A program made the position numbers and the translations under genes. The notes under the pieces are model-generated. The model made no database searches and was not told the DNA's origin. It was given only the letters and a program-made list of their open reading frames with translations. Of a stretch of 64,000 bases of DNA, positions 18,969-29,760 are shown one piece after another. This DNA comes from Virgibacillus halodenitrificans JCM 12304 (GTDB taxonomy: Bacteria > Bacillota > Bacilli > Bacillales > Amphibacillaceae): assembly GCF_001310895.1 (NCBI RefSeq), contig NZ_BAZS01000016.1, forward strand, positions 17,957 through 81,956. The letters run 5' to 3'. Position 1 is the stretch's first letter; each line of letters starts with the position of its first letter.

Positions 18969-19005
18969 GGAGAATCTTTGTTGCATTAAATAACAGAGAT
19001 TCTCC
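18969..19005 (+). repeat. Hairpin in front of polC
   Basis: GGAGAATCT (18969-18977) is perfectly complementary to AGATTCTCC (18997-19005); pairing can extend three more pairs inward with one G-U. There is no T-run. It lies in the rasP-polC gap, where proS would be expected, and could be a weak terminator or leader structure. Confidence 0.6.
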
Positions 19006-19039
19006 ATAAAACGTTTATAGGGTATGAGGAGGACTACAA

Positions 19040-22000
19040 ATGGATCTATCTAAGAGTGAAAAAATGAATTTATTGCTAAAGCAATTACAAATACCTTCAG
19101 AACATATCCAAAATCATTTCAAGGGGAGTTACCTGGAAAAGTTAGAAGTATATAAAAAGACAAAAATATGGCATTTCCACATTTATTTAGAAAATGTTTT
19201 GCCATTGGAGATACATGAGCTTTTCATAAATGCCTTAAGAGAATCATTTCAGCAGGTAGCGTCAGTGGAATTGACAATTCAAACTGGTGACAGTACCTGT
19301 GTTAACGAAACAGTTTGTGCGTACTGGCAACGGTTTATTCATTCCATTAATAATTTATCTCCAGCTTACAAGGATCTGATCTACAATCAAACCCCTATTA
19401 TTCAAAATAATAAACTATTATTAACGGCCAGAAATGAAGCAGAAGCAAACGCTCTAAAGAAGCGTTTGGATGACAGTTTTAAAAAGTACTGCCAAAAAGT
19501 GGGTCTTTCCTTTTACTCTATTGAAACAACAATTAAGACAGAAGAAGCAGATATTCAGGCATTTAAAGAGCAAAAGGCCTTGGAAGATCAGCAATTAATC
19601 CAAAAGACTGTTCAGGAAAAAGAAAAACGAGAGCAAGCAAAACCAAATCATGAAAACAAACCATTAATGCTCGGGTATAAAATACAAGATGAAGCTATAC
19701 AAATGGAAGATATTCAAGATGAAGAACGTCGTGTCACTGTCCAAGGTTATATATTCGCAGCTGAAATTCGTAAGTTACGTTCTGGGCGAAGTCTATTAAT
19801 AATTAAAGCAACGGATTACACGGATTCACTGCAAATAAAGATGTTCTCCAAAGGTGATGAGGATGCAGAAAAATTTGAAACAGTTAAAAAAGGGATGTGG
19901 ATCAAGGCCCGGGGTAGTATCCAAACAGATATGTATACAAATGAATTAGCTATGATGGCAAATGATATCCATGAAATAAGAGTGGAAGATAGAAAGGACA
20001 CTTCCCCCGAAGATGAAAAGCGTGTTGAATTACATGCACATACGACGATGAGTCAAATGGATGCCGTGGTCTCACCGGAAACGCTGGTTTCTCAGGCAGC
20101 AAAATGGGGGCATAAAGCCATTGCAATAACAGATCATGCTGGCGTTCAAGGCTTTCCAGATGCACATGCGGCCGGAAAGAAAAATAATATTAAAGTATTA
20201 TATGGTGTAGAAATCAATCTGGTTGACGATGGTGTGCCTATAGCTTATAACGTAAAGGATATTGAATTGAACAACGCAACATATGTCGTATTTGACGTTG
20301 AAACTACCGGTCTTTCAGCAGTTTATGATACTATCATTGAACTTGCTGGTGTGAAAATCCACCAAGGAGAAATTGTTGATCGGTTTGAGTCATTTGCAAA
20401 TCCGCATCATCCGTTATCTCAAACGACAACAGATCTTACCGGCATTACAGATGAGATGGTGATGAATGCACCAGAAGTTGCTGAAGTGTTAAGTGATTTC
20501 CGCGAATGGATGGGAGACTGCATACTTGTAGCTCATAATGCCAGCTTTGATATGGGTTTTCTTAATCAAGGTTTTGAAAAAATTAACTTTCCTAAAGCGG
20601 ATAATGCTGTAATTGATACATTGGAATTAGCCAGGTTTTTATTTCCTGAGTTAAAAAATCATCGACTGAATACGTTATGTAAGTATTTGGATATTGAGTT
20701 AACGCAACACCATAGAGCTATTTATGATGCAGAAGCAACAGGTTATTTGTTTTGGAAATTAGTGCAACGGTTGGTTGATAAGGAAATTTCAAATCATAAA
20801 CAATTAAATAACCATATGGGAGAAGGAAATGCCTATCAGCGGTCAAGACCTTTTCACTGTACATTACTTGCTAAAACGCAGGATGGATTAAAGAATTTAT
20901 ATAAGCTAGTATCACATGCACACATAGACTACTTTTATCGTGTTCCTAGAATACCAAGATCCTTACTATTGAAATTAAGGGAAGGAATATTGGTTGGTTC
21001 TGGCTGTGATAAAGGGGAAGTCTTTGAAACAATGATGCAGAAATCTGCGGAGGAAGCGGAGAAGGTGGCTGAGTTTTATGATTACATTGAAGTACAACCA
21101 CCTGCAAACTACAGCCATTTAATTGAAAAAGACTTAGTCCAAAATGAAGCACAAATTTTAGATATAATAAATAAATTGATTAAACTTGGCGATCGGATGA
21201 ATAAAAAAGTGGTCGCGACTGGGAATGTGCACTATATTGATAACCATGATAAATTGTACCGTCAAATTTTAATTGCATCTCAAGCAGGTAATCCACTGAA
21301 TAGACAGACATTGCCTGACACTCCTTTTCGTACAACTAATGAAATGCTGGAAGCTTTTCAATTTTTAGGTGTTGATAAAGCAAAAGAAATTATTATTCAT
21401 AATCCAAATGAGTTAGCAGAAGAAATAGAGGAGATATCACCTGTCAAGGATGGATTGTACACTCCTACAATTGAGGGAGCAGATCAGGATATTCGAGATT
21501 TATGCTATAATCGCGCAAAAAAAATATACGGAGAACCAGTACCACAGCTTGTAGTTGATCGGTTGGAAAAAGAGTTGAAGAGTATTATAGGTCATGGCTT
21601 TGCTGTCATCTATCTAATCTCCCACAAGCTGGTAAAAAAATCGTTGGATGATGGTTATTTAGTCGGTTCAAGGGGTTCAGTTGGATCTTCCTTTGTTGCA
21701 ACCATGACAGAAATCACTGAAGTGAATCCTTTGCCACCTCACTATGTTTGCCTGGAATGCCATCATCATGAGTTTATAACAGATGGGACAGTTGGTAGTG
21801 GATTTGATTTACCTGATAAGGACTGCCCCGCATGTAATAAACCTCTTACGAAAGACGGGCAGGATATTCCTTTTGAAACATTCTTAGGATTTAAAGGAGA
21901 TAAGGTACCCGACATTGATTTGAACTTCTCGGGAACTTATCAACCAAGGGCTCATAATTATACAAAGGAATTATTCGGAGAAGATAATGTTTATCGTGCC

Positions 22001-23329
22001 GGTACGATAGGAACTATTGCTGAGAAAACTGCATATGGTTATGTGAAAGGCTATGCTTCAGATAAGCAACTCGTTTATAAGAATGCTGAGGTTGACAGAC
22101 TGGTTCAAGGGTGTACTGGAGTGAAACGCACAACAGGACAGCATCCGGGTGGCATTATTGTTGTACCTGATGATAAAGAAATATTTGACTTTACACCAAT
22201 TCAATTCCCTGCTGATGATAAGAAAAGTGAATGGAGAACAACCCATTTTGATTTCCATTCTATTCATGATAATTTGTTAAAATTGGATATACTAGGTCAT
22301 GATGATCCAACTGTTATTCGCATGCTTCAGGATTTAAGTGGAATTGACCCGAAAACAATACCGACGGATGATGAAGAGGTTATGAAAATCTTTTCGGGAA
22401 CGGAATCTCTTGGTGTCACTCCAGACCAAATAAATTGCAAAACTGGGACTTTAGGGGTGCCGGAATTTGGAACGAAATTTGTCCGTCAAATGCTTGAAGA
22501 CACAAAACCAAATACATTTGCTGAGTTGGTAATTATTTCAGGACTTTCACATGGAACAGATGTATGGCTTGGCAATGCACAAGAATTAATAAATGATGGG
22601 ATTTGTCAGCTTCCTGATGTTATTGGGTGTCGTGATGATATTATGGTATACCTTATGCACAAAGGATTGGAAGCATCACTTGCATTTAAAATAATGGAGT
22701 TTGTACGTAAGGGAAAAGGGCTACAGGATGAATGGATAACGGAAATGAAAAAACATGGTGTACCAGATTGGTATATCGAATCCTGTAAAAAAATTAAATA
22801 TATGTTCCCTAAGGCCCATGCTGCAGCATATGTTCTAATGGCTGTAAGAATTGCTTATTTTAAAGTGCATCATCCAATCTATTTTTATGCAGCGTATTTC
22901 ACAGTTCGTGCAGATGATTTTGAATTAGATACAATGATAAAAGGGTCATCAGCAATTAGAACGCGAATGGAAGAGATTTACGCAAAAGGGAACGATGCTT
23001 CTCCGAAAGAGAAAAACCTGTTAACGGTATTGGAAATCTCCTTGGAAATGTGTGAAAGAGGTTTTGGTTTGAATAAGGTTGATCTTTACAAGTCAAGCGC
23101 GACTGAATTCATAGTAGAAGGGGATCGTTTATTACCTCCTTTTAACGCTGTGGATGGTCTCGGAACAAATGCTGCACTAAGTATAGTGAAGGCTAGAGAA
23201 GAAGGAGAATTCCTATCCAAAGAAGACCTTCGGGAGCGAAGCAGAATTTCAAAAACTGTCTTGGAATATCTTGATAATCACGGTTGTTTGGAAGGAATGG
23301 CTGAGAAGAATCAATTGTCTCTCTTTTAA
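19040..23329 (+). CDS. polC: DNA polymerase III alpha subunit, PolC type
   Basis: Replicative polymerase of low-GC Gram-positives with its own proofreading exonuclease. In order: N-terminal domain, OB fold near residue 240, PHP domain split by the exonuclease ([17 protein letters not shown], then [20 protein letters not shown]), the palm with [13 protein letters not shown] and DIDLNFSG, a zinc-binding [12 protein letters not shown] pair, and the fingers ([13 protein letters not shown]). The C-terminus ends LSLF. At 1429 residues it is complete. GAGGAGG precedes ATG 19040. Confidence 0.99.
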   Translation: MDLSKSEKMNLLLKQLQIPSEHIQNHFKGSYLEKLEVYKKTKIWHFHIYLENVLPLEIHELFINALRESFQQVASVELTIQTGDSTCVNETVCAYWQRFIHSINNLSPAYKDLIYNQTPIIQNNKLLLTARNEAEANALKKRLDDSFKKYCQKVGLSFYSIETTIKTEEADIQAFKEQKALEDQQLIQKTVQEKEKREQAKPNHENKPLMLGYKIQDEAIQMEDIQDEERRVTVQGYIFAAEIRKLRSGRSLLIIKATDYTDSLQIKMFSKGDEDAEKFETVKKGMWIKARGSIQTDMYTNELAMMANDIHEIRVEDRKDTSPEDEKRVELHAHTTMSQMDAVVSPETLVSQAAKWGHKAIAITDHAGVQGFPDAHAAGKKNNIKVLYGVEINLVDDGVPIAYNVKDIELNNATYVVFDVETTGLSAVYDTIIELAGVKIHQGEIVDRFESFANPHHPLSQTTTDLTGITDEMVMNAPEVAEVLSDFREWMGDCILVAHNASFDMGFLNQGFEKINFPKADNAVIDTLELARFLFPELKNHRLNTLCKYLDIELTQHHRAIYDAEATGYLFWKLVQRLVDKEISNHKQLNNHMGEGNAYQRSRPFHCTLLAKTQDGLKNLYKLVSHAHIDYFYRVPRIPRSLLLKLREGILVGSGCDKGEVFETMMQKSAEEAEKVAEFYDYIEVQPPANYSHLIEKDLVQNEAQILDIINKLIKLGDRMNKKVVATGNVHYIDNHDKLYRQILIASQAGNPLNRQTLPDTPFRTTNEMLEAFQFLGVDKAKEIIIHNPNELAEEIEEISPVKDGLYTPTIEGADQDIRDLCYNRAKKIYGEPVPQLVVDRLEKELKSIIGHGFAVIYLISHKLVKKSLDDGYLVGSRGSVGSSFVATMTEITEVNPLPPHYVCLECHHHEFITDGTVGSGFDLPDKDCPACNKPLTKDGQDIPFETFLGFKGDKVPDIDLNFSGTYQPRAHNYTKELFGEDNVYRAGTIGTIAEKTAYGYVKGYASDKQLVYKNAEVDRLVQGCTGVKRTTGQHPGGIIVVPDDKEIFDFTPIQFPADDKKSEWRTTHFDFHSIHDNLLKLDILGHDDPTVIRMLQDLSGIDPKTIPTDDEEVMKIFSGTESLGVTPDQINCKTGTLGVPEFGTKFVRQMLEDTKPNTFAELVIISGLSHGTDVWLGNAQELINDGICQLPDVIGCRDDIMVYLMHKGLEASLAFKIMEFVRKGKGLQDEWITEMKKHGVPDWYIESCKKIKYMFPKAHAAAYVLMAVRIAYFKVHHPIYFYAAYFTVRADDFELDTMIKGSSAIRTRMEEIYAKGNDASPKEKNLLTVLEISLEMCERGFGLNKVDLYKSSATEFIVEGDRLLPPFNAVDGLGTNAALSIVKAREEGEFLSKEDLRERSRISKTVLEYLDNHGCLEGMAEKNQLSLF

Positions 23330-23427
23330 ACCAATAAACATTAGATCGAAATAATTAGCTATTTGTAAAGATCCAGACGTTTATGCCTATCCCTATCTTT
23401 TCACAAGTGAAAATAGTAATGGAGTTG

Positions 23428-23436
23428 TGATATAAT
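23428..23436 (+). promoter_or_regulatory. Extended -10 promoter upstream of the STAS gene
   Basis: TGATATAAT at 23428-23436 lies 67 bases before the STAS-domain gene. No matching -35 is clear. It suggests that this inserted gene is transcribed on its own. Confidence 0.5.
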
Positions 23437-23502
23437 ACTTGGGAACTTTATAAAATATTCTATTTTTATGTTGTGTAATAAACATAGGAAGGCGGGATCA
23501 CA

Positions 23503-24372
23503 ATGAGGCGAGATCTGATTTATACAGATGGACAGGATATTAAAGGATTTTTATCAGAGAATAAATCTATGTTTGAAGAAGTTTTGTTGCAACACGCAGC
23601 AAATGTTCGAGATAAAATTGAAGAAATTAAGCTTGTAGGTAATATAAACCTTTTGGGGAATGCTGTTAAACTTGTCTTAATGGTGGTAGAAGAAAAGCGT
23701 GACGATGTTATAGCTTTTGGAAATCAGGAAGGTATTGCCTGGGCTAAAACATCTTTAACACTTTCATTTAAATTGGAATGGGTACAGGCAATCCGGAAGA
23801 CTTTATGGGAATTCCTCTATGAATACGATCATTTTACAGAAGATCAGGCTGATAGAGAACGTTTTTTTACTATGGAGAATAAGGTTAATGAGTTAATTGA
23901 TGAGTTTTTTAAAGGTTTTTTTATTAGTTATTCCGAATATAAAGATAAACTTATTGAACAGCAGACAAAGCTGGTAGAAAATTTGTCTGTTCCGATCATT
24001 CCTGTGTCTCCCAATATTAGTATATTGCCTCTCATTGGCACAATAGATTCTTATCGTGCTTCAATTATAGAAGAAAAGGTCCTTTTTGAGATTGGCAAAA
24101 AGAGAGTTGAGATATTAATTTTAGATTTGTCTGGAATAGCTGAAATGGACCATGAAGCTATCCAAAACTTTCTAAAACTGCTTGATGGTGTAAACATGAT
24201 GGGCTGTCGCACTGTAATTACTGGGTTAAGTCCAAAAATTGTACGAGAAATAGTAAATATGGACATTAGCTTTGGACAGAAAGCTGAAACAAAAGGAACA
24301 TTGGAACAGGCCATGCAGGATTATATGAAACTATTCGACGCTTCCAGGTCAGATATTCAGTCCAATGTTTAG
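23503..24372 (+). CDS. RsbR-type STAS domain regulator
   Basis: A 289-residue protein with a helical N-terminal sensor region (1-150), a linker PIIPVSPNISILPLIGTID and a C-terminal STAS domain (about 170-280), the layout of RsbR co-antagonists that form stressosomes with RsbS and RsbT. By recalled alignment to RsbRA, S183 falls where Thr171 is expected and H217 falls where Thr205 lies in VDT, so one RsbT phosphorylation site appears lost. No rsbS, rsbT or other stressosome gene adjoins it. It sits alone between polC and rimP, which are adjacent in B. subtilis. AAGGCGGG precedes ATG 23503. Confidence 0.8.
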   Translation: MRRDLIYTDGQDIKGFLSENKSMFEEVLLQHAANVRDKIEEIKLVGNINLLGNAVKLVLMVVEEKRDDVIAFGNQEGIAWAKTSLTLSFKLEWVQAIRKTLWEFLYEYDHFTEDQADRERFFTMENKVNELIDEFFKGFFISYSEYKDKLIEQQTKLVENLSVPIIPVSPNISILPLIGTIDSYRASIIEEKVLFEIGKKRVEILILDLSGIAEMDHEAIQNFLKLLDGVNMMGCRTVITGLSPKIVREIVNMDISFGQKAETKGTLEQAMQDYMKLFDASRSDIQSNV

Positions 24373-24411
24373 TCTTTCTCTTAACCGGAAACACTATTTA
24401 TACCCACTTTC

Positions 24412-24440
24412 TTGCAAGAGGTTCTTCCTTATGATATAAT
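24412..24440 (+). promoter_or_regulatory. Sigma-A promoter of the rimP-nusA-infB operon
   Basis: TTGCAA (24412-24417), 17-base spacer, TATAAT (24435-24440) with an extended TG at 24432-24433. Near-consensus. It leaves a leader of about 205 bases before rimP. Confidence 0.8.
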
Positions 24441-24470
24441 TTTTTTGGTAAGAAATGATACGAACGGTTA

Positions 24471-24496
24471 AAAGAGTGGGTGATCACCCACTCTTT
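24471..24496 (+). repeat. 26-bp perfect palindrome in the rimP leader
   Basis: AAAGAGTGGG (24471-24480), TGATCA, CCCACTCTTT (24487-24496) form an uninterrupted palindrome about 30 bases after the promoter -10. It can be a protein-binding DNA site or a long RNA hairpin. It lacks a clean T-run. Confidence 0.8.
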
Positions 24497-24535
24497 CTTC
24501 ATACTTCTAGCTGACTCTTGAGTTAAAACTTCCCT

Positions 24536-24565
24536 CCCTTGCCACATACTGCCGGCAGGGGTTTT
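24536..24565 (+). terminator. Terminator-like hairpin in the rimP leader
   Basis: CCCTTGCC (24536-24543) pairs with GGCAGGGG (24554-24561), one G-U pair, followed by TTTT. It lies between the operon promoter and rimP and is a candidate attenuator acted on by NusA. Confidence 0.6.
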
Positions 24566-24651
24566 ATATTGATTCACGGAATGCTCAAATGAAAAATAGT
24601 ATGATGGTTCATAATAAGGGTTAATGATAATTCAGTAAAGGAGGATGAGAC

Positions 24652-25122
24652 GTGAGTTCACAAGTAATTAAAACAACAGAAGAGTTACTTCACCCCATTC
24701 TAGAACATAAAGGGCTTGAATTAGTTGACATTGAATATGTGAAAGAAGGGAAAAACTGGTTTCTTCGAATATACATTGATAAGCCTGGAGGAATCGATAT
24801 TACAGAATGTGGGGATGTATCTGAGGAACTAAGCGAGAAGCTTGACCAGCAAGACCCTATTAAAGAGGCATATTTCTTAGAAGTCTCTTCACCTGGAGTG
24901 GAACGTCCTTTAAAAACGAAAGATGACTTTAGTAATAATTTAAATAAGAACATCTATGTAAAGTTATATGAGCCAGTTGAAGGTGAAAAGGAATATGAAG
25001 GTATTTTAAAAGATTTCACGAATAATATCTTAACATTGGAAATTAAAGTAAAGACAAGAAGTAAACAAATTGAAATACCATATGACAAGATAGCAAAAGC
25101 AAGAATAGCTGTTACGTTTTAA
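24652..25122 (+). CDS. rimP: Ribosome maturation factor RimP
   Basis: Assembly factor for the 30S subunit. It has the N-terminal alpha/beta domain with LELVDIEYVKEG and SSPGVERPLK and a C-terminal Sm-like barrel; 156 residues. GTG 24652 follows AAAGGAGGA. First gene of the nusA-infB operon. Confidence 0.97.
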   Translation: MSSQVIKTTEELLHPILEHKGLELVDIEYVKEGKNWFLRIYIDKPGGIDITECGDVSEELSEKLDQQDPIKEAYFLEVSSPGVERPLKTKDDFSNNLNKNIYVKLYEPVEGEKEYEGILKDFTNNILTLEIKVKTRSKQIEIPYDKIAKARIAVTF

Positions 25123-25137
25123 AGGGGGAAAATAAAA

Positions 25138-26244
25138 GTGGCCAATCAGTTGTTTGACGCGATTGATTATTTAGCAAAAGAAAAAGGGATTGACAAAGAT
25201 ATTCTAATGGAAGCATTAGAAGCTGCTTTGATCTCTGCCTATAAGAAAAATTTTAAGTCAGCTACAAACGTAAGAGTAGAACTTAATGAACAAACAGGTA
25301 AAATGGGTGTCTTTTCAAGAAAAACTGTTGTAGAGGATATCGAGGATCCGCAAGAAGAAATTTCCTTAGAAGAAGCCAAGGGGATAAATCCTAATTATGA
25401 ACTGGAAGACATTGTAGAAGTTGAAGTTACACCTAAAGATTTTGGTAGGATAGCTGCCCAAGCTGCAAAACAAGTAGTGACTCAGCGTGTAAGAGAGGCT
25501 GAAAGGGGAGTTATATTCTCTGAGTATTCTGATCGTGAAGAAGATGTGATGACTGGGATTATTCAAAGAAAAGATCCTCGTTTTGTCTATGTCAACCTGG
25601 GTAAGATTGAGGCCAAGCTTGCGGAAGCTGAACAAATGCCTACAGAAGAATACCACGTGCATGATCGTCTGAAAGTTTTTGTTACAAAGGTGGAAAACAC
25701 GAGTAAAGGACCCCAAATATATATATCAAGATCTCATCCAGGGCTTCTCAAACGTTTGTTTGAAATGGAAGTACCAGAAATTTATGATGGTATTGTAGAG
25801 ATTAAATCACTAGCAAGAGAGGCTGGTGACCGTTCTAAAATTTCCGTATACGCACCAGATCCGGAAATAGATCCGGTAGGTTCATGTGTTGGACAAAAAG
25901 GGCAACGGGTCCAAGCGATTGTAAACGAGTTAAAAGGTGAAAAAATTGATGTAGTAGAATGGTCTGAGGACCCAGTAGTTTATGTGTCAAATGCACTTAG
26001 CCCTTCTAAGGTAGTAAGTGTGCTCGTCAATGAGGAAGAGAAAGCTACAACAGTAATCGTTCCAGATTATCAGCTTTCCTTGGCCATTGGTAAACGAGGT
26101 CAAAATGCCAGACTTGCTGCAAAGCTCACGGGTTGGAAAATCGATATTAAGAGCGAATCTGAAGCAAGAGAAGATGGCCTCTTAGATGAAACCGAAGAGT
26201 TACACGATGAGGAAGATTTGTTTAATTTTAGTGATGATGAATAA
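25138..26244 (+). CDS. nusA: Transcription termination/antitermination factor NusA
   Basis: RNA polymerase accessory factor. It has an N-terminal polymerase-binding domain, an S1 domain near residue 135, and two KH domains with VGQKGQRVQAIVNEL and IGKRGQNARLAAKLTGW, then a short acidic tail (EELHDEEDLFNFSDDE). It lacks the proteobacterial C-terminal repeats, as usual in Bacilli; 368 residues. GTG 25138 follows AAAGGGGG. Confidence 0.98.
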   Translation: MANQLFDAIDYLAKEKGIDKDILMEALEAALISAYKKNFKSATNVRVELNEQTGKMGVFSRKTVVEDIEDPQEEISLEEAKGINPNYELEDIVEVEVTPKDFGRIAAQAAKQVVTQRVREAERGVIFSEYSDREEDVMTGIIQRKDPRFVYVNLGKIEAKLAEAEQMPTEEYHVHDRLKVFVTKVENTSKGPQIYISRSHPGLLKRLFEMEVPEIYDGIVEIKSLAREAGDRSKISVYAPDPEIDPVGSCVGQKGQRVQAIVNELKGEKIDVVEWSEDPVVYVSNALSPSKVVSVLVNEEEKATTVIVPDYQLSLAIGKRGQNARLAAKLTGWKIDIKSESEAREDGLLDETEELHDEEDLFNFSDDE

Positions 26245-26301
26245 AACAACAATTTTATTTAGGAACTGACCAGGTTTTCCTGATTAGAGGGAGGCTTTCA
26301 A

Positions 26302-26583
26302 ATGAACAAGAAAAGAAAAGTACCAGAAAGAAAATGTGTTGTTACGAACGAAACAAAACCAAAAAAAGAATTGATAAGAATAGTACGCAATAAAGAAGGC
26401 GAAGTTTTTGTAGACCCATCCGGTAAGAAAAACGGGCGCGGAGCTTATTTGACACTTGATATAGATGTCATAGATAAAGCTGAGAAATCGAATATTCTTA
26501 ATCGCCAACTGAATGCGGAAGTTTCATCAACTATATACGAAGAATTAAAACAGCTTGCAGTAGGTAGTTCCCATGCGAAATAG
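26302..26583 (+). CDS. rnpM: RNase P modulator RnpM (YlxR)
   Basis: Small RNA-binding protein of the YlxR family, reported to bind and modulate RNase P RNA in B. subtilis. The 93 residues show RKCVVTNETKPKKELIRIVR and DPSGKKNGRGAYL. GAGGGAGG precedes ATG 26302. It overlaps the next gene by 11 bases. Confidence 0.94.
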   Translation: MNKKRKVPERKCVVTNETKPKKELIRIVRNKEGEVFVDPSGKKNGRGAYLTLDIDVIDKAEKSNILNRQLNAEVSSTIYEELKQLAVGSSHAK

Positions 26584-26872
26584 CTATTTAAATATGATTG
26601 GATTGGCTTATCGGGCCAGAAAGTGCTCTTTAGGCGAAGAAACAATTGTGAAAGATATTCAGCAAAAGAAAGCAAAGTTGGTACTAGTGGCAAGCGATAT
26701 TGGGCCACAAACGAAGAAAAAGATCACTGATAAGTGTAAGACTTACAAAGTACCATTTGAAATAGTAGATGATAGAGAAACTTTATCACATGCTATTGGA
26801 AAATCCCAGAGAGTGGCCGTTGCAATTTTAGATGCAGGGTTTGCTGAGAAGATAAAGTCTTTACTCGGGTAA
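26573..26872 (+). CDS. rplGA: L7Ae-family K-turn RNA-binding protein (YlxQ)
   Basis: Ribosomal L7Ae/L30e-like protein that binds kink-turn RNAs. The 99 residues contain the fold motif [18 protein letters not shown] and [16 protein letters not shown]. Start ATG 26573 lies inside the end of rnpM. infB follows after 20 bases. Confidence 0.93.
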   Translation: MRNSYLNMIGLAYRARKCSLGEETIVKDIQQKKAKLVLVASDIGPQTKKKITDKCKTYKVPFEIVDDRETLSHAIGKSQRVAVAILDAGFAEKIKSLLG

Positions 26873-26892
26873 CTAAATTCGGGGGTGAACGT

Positions 26893-29013
26893 ATGAGTAA
26901 AATGCGTGTATATGAATATGCTAAACAAAATAACACTTCAAGTAAAAATGTAATTAACTATCTAAAAGAAATGGATGTGGAGGTATCAAATCATATGTCG
27001 ACTATATCCACAGATACCATTAACAAATTAGATAAAAAATTTAAAACTACTTCACAAAATAATGATAACAAAGCAGTATCAAAACCAAATGAAACTAAAA
27101 AAAATGATGCTAAACCAAACCCAGGTGGGAAACAGGTGAATAAACCAAATAATTTTAAGAAACAAGATAATAAAAGAAACAATAAACAAAATAATAAAAA
27201 TCATAAGAGCAACAAAGGAAATAAGCAAGATTTCAAGCAACAACCGGCCAAAAAAGAAACACCAGAAAAAATCACATATAGTGGAGTACTCACTGTAAGT
27301 GAACTAGCAGAGAAGTTAAATAAAGAAGCTTCTGAAATAATTAAAAAGTTAATGTTTCTTGGTGTAATGGCTACAAAAAATCAGGATTTAGATGATGATG
27401 CAATTGAATTAATCTGTGAAGAATTCAACGTAGAAGTGGAAAAAGAAATCGTACTAGAGGACACTGATTTCGACAAGTATATTTCTGAAGAAAATGAAGC
27501 AGACCTTGTTGAAAGACCAGCTGTTGTTACAATCATGGGTCATGTTGATCACGGAAAAACAACGTTATTGGATGCTATCCGTCATACAAAGGTAACTGCG
27601 GGGGAAGCTGGTGGTATTACCCAACATATTGGAGCATATCAAGTAGAAAACGATGGTAAAAAGATTACTTTCCTTGACACACCTGGTCACGCTGCTTTTA
27701 CAAGTATGCGTTCTCGTGGTGCACAAGTGACAGATGTTGCTATCCTAGTAGTCGCAGCAGATGATGGAGTTATGCCGCAAACCATTGAAGCAATCAACCA
27801 TGCTAAAGCTGCTGAGGTACCTATCATTGTAGCTGTTAACAAAATGGATAAAGAGGGGGCTAATCCCGATCGCGTGATGCAGGAATTAACTGAATATCAA
27901 TTGATTCCCGAGGATTGGGGCGGCGATACTATTTTCGTCAACCTTACTGCAATCAAAGGGGAAGGAATTGACGACCTGCTCGAAATGATCGTGCTTGTTT
28001 CCGAAGTTGAGGAATTGAAAGCTAATCCAAAGAGTGAAGCATTCGGTACAGTGATTGATGCTCAGTTGGATAAAGGTCGGGGATCCGTAGCTACATTGCT
28101 TGTCCAGAATGGAACTCTTCATGTGGGTGACTCTATCGTTGTAGGTCATACGCACGGACGTGTCCGAGCAATGGTAAATGATTTGGGTAAACGCGTGCAG
28201 GAAGCTGGACCTTCTACACCTGTTGAAATAACAGGGCTAAATGAGGTTCCACAAGCAGGCGATCAATTCCTTGTGTTTAGGGATGAGAAAAAGGCTCGCC
28301 AAATTGGGGAAGCTCGTCAACAAAAACAAATTCAAGAAAATCGAAGTGAACAAACGAAAGTTAGTTTAGATGATTTATTTGAACAAATTAAACAGGGCGA
28401 TATGAAAGAAATAAATATTATAATAAAAGCAGATGTTCAAGGTTCTGCTGAAGCACTTGCTTCATCCCTGCAAAAAATTGATGTGGAAGGTGTCAACATT
28501 AAAATCATCCACACTGGTGTAGGGGCAATTACGGAATCTGATATTATTCTTGCATCCGCATCTAATGCAATTGTTATAGGGTTTAATGTTCGTCCAGACG
28601 TAAATGCGAAAAAAGCAGCAGAATCAGAAAAAGTAGATGTACGCTTACATCGTGTTATTTACAAAGCAATAGAGGAAATTGAAGCAGCGATGAAAGGTAT
28701 GCTTGATCCGGAATTTGAAGAAAAAATTATTGGGCAAGCAGAAGTTCGTGAGACCTTCAAAGTCTCCAAGATCGGTACTATTGCTGGAAGCTATGTAACC
28801 GATGGGAAATTGACCAGATCCTCAGGAGTTAGAGTAATTCGTGATGGAGTAGTTCAATTTGAAGGTGAAATTGATACCTTAAAACGTTTTAAAGATGATG
28901 TGAAAGAAGTTGCGCAAAATTATGAGTGTGGAATAACTATTAAAAACTTTAATGACATTAAAGAAGGCGATGTAATAGAAGCATTCATTATGGAGGAAAT
29001 TGAGCGTAAATGA
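26893..29013 (+). CDS. infB: Translation initiation factor IF-2
   Basis: GTPase that brings initiator fMet-tRNA to the ribosome. A low-complexity Lys/Asn/Gln-rich N-terminal region (about 50-130) precedes the G domain with [17 protein letters not shown] and NKMDK, then domains II to IV. Length 706. GGGGGTGA precedes ATG 26893. The stop overlaps ylxP (ATGA). Confidence 0.99.
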   Translation: MSKMRVYEYAKQNNTSSKNVINYLKEMDVEVSNHMSTISTDTINKLDKKFKTTSQNNDNKAVSKPNETKKNDAKPNPGGKQVNKPNNFKKQDNKRNNKQNNKNHKSNKGNKQDFKQQPAKKETPEKITYSGVLTVSELAEKLNKEASEIIKKLMFLGVMATKNQDLDDDAIELICEEFNVEVEKEIVLEDTDFDKYISEENEADLVERPAVVTIMGHVDHGKTTLLDAIRHTKVTAGEAGGITQHIGAYQVENDGKKITFLDTPGHAAFTSMRSRGAQVTDVAILVVAADDGVMPQTIEAINHAKAAEVPIIVAVNKMDKEGANPDRVMQELTEYQLIPEDWGGDTIFVNLTAIKGEGIDDLLEMIVLVSEVEELKANPKSEAFGTVIDAQLDKGRGSVATLLVQNGTLHVGDSIVVGHTHGRVRAMVNDLGKRVQEAGPSTPVEITGLNEVPQAGDQFLVFRDEKKARQIGEARQQKQIQENRSEQTKVSLDDLFEQIKQGDMKEINIIIKADVQGSAEALASSLQKIDVEGVNIKIIHTGVGAITESDIILASASNAIVIGFNVRPDVNAKKAAESEKVDVRLHRVIYKAIEEIEAAMKGMLDPEFEEKIIGQAEVRETFKVSKIGTIAGSYVTDGKLTRSSGVRVIRDGVVQFEGEIDTLKRFKDDVKEVAQNYECGITIKNFNDIKEGDVIEAFIMEEIERK

Positions 29014-29288
29014 TTTTGTTTGCAGAGATCGAATGTATAATGTATGAAGGACATTCATTGAAGCAAAAAAGATCCGTACTCAAACGTCTTATGGCAAGAC
29101 TCCAAAAAGATCTCAATGTAGCAGTAACGGAGTTGGATTACCATGATCTTTGGCAACGTACCAAATTAGGTATCGTGACAATATCGAATGACTTAACTCA
29201 TTCGGAAAAGGTGATTCAGGAAGCATTACGCATAATTGATGATTATCCTGAACTGGAGCGGACCATAACAAATACGGAACGTATTTAA
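29010..29288 (+). CDS. ylxP: YlxP family protein (DUF503)
   Basis: Small protein of the DUF503 family, normally between infB and rbfA, of unproven function. The 92 residues include [16 protein letters not shown] and [14 protein letters not shown]. Translationally coupled to infB through ATGA. Confidence 0.92.
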   Translation: MILFAEIECIMYEGHSLKQKRSVLKRLMARLQKDLNVAVTELDYHDLWQRTKLGIVTISNDLTHSEKVIQEALRIIDDYPELERTITNTERI

Positions 29289-29342
29289 CCAGGTTGATTG
29301 TTAGAATCGTAATCTTTTGTTATTAATCGAGGTGAAGACATA

Positions 29343-29675
29343 ATGGCTGACATGCGAGCAAATAGAGTTGCCGAGCAAATGAAAAAAGAATTGGGCGAAA
29401 TACTGACCCGTAAGATAAAAGATCCAAGGATTGGATTTGTTACAGTAACTGATGTGGAGGTCACCGGGGATTTACAACAAGCAAAGGTTTTTATTTCTGT
29501 TTTAGGTGACGAAAAGCAAAAGCAAGATACATTATTGGGACTTGCAAAAGCGAAAGGTTTTATGCGCTCTGAAATTGGGCAGCGAATTCGCTTAAGAAAA
29601 ACACCTGAGCTATATTTGAATTTGATGAAGCATTTGAATATGGAAATCGGATTGAGACAATACTTCGAGATTTAA
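29343..29675 (+). CDS. rbfA: Ribosome-binding factor A
   Basis: 30S maturation factor with a KH-like fold, needed for 16S 5' end processing and cold growth. The 110 residues contain [21 protein letters not shown] and LRKTPEL. A strong terminator follows, yet truB and ribF continue the same gene order. Confidence 0.97.
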   Translation: MADMRANRVAEQMKKELGEILTRKIKDPRIGFVTVTDVEVTGDLQQAKVFISVLGDEKQKQDTLLGLAKAKGFMRSEIGQRIRLRKTPELYLNLMKHLNMEIGLRQYFEI

Positions 29676-29692
29676 ACAAATAGTCTGACCGG

Positions 29693-29724
29693 AAAATCTG
29701 ACTTTTATTGAGTCAGATTTTTTT
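29693..29724 (+). terminator. Intrinsic terminator after rbfA
   Basis: AAAATCTGAC (29693-29702) and GTCAGATTTT (29712-29721) form a perfect 10-bp stem with a T-rich tail. It ends the rimP-rbfA unit. Confidence 0.9.
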
Positions 29725-29760
29725 CCATCCAAACTTTTAAATAGTGGAGGATGAGCATGC

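Noticed and set aside
18969..19005. T-box or other riboswitch upstream of polC
   Set aside because: No T-box sequence, no T-run after the hairpin, and polC is not a known T-box target.
27040..27260. Repeat region or array inside infB
   Set aside because: The AAT/AAA-rich low-complexity sequence encodes the normal Lys/Asn/Gln-rich N-terminal region of IF-2; there are no regular repeat units or spacers.
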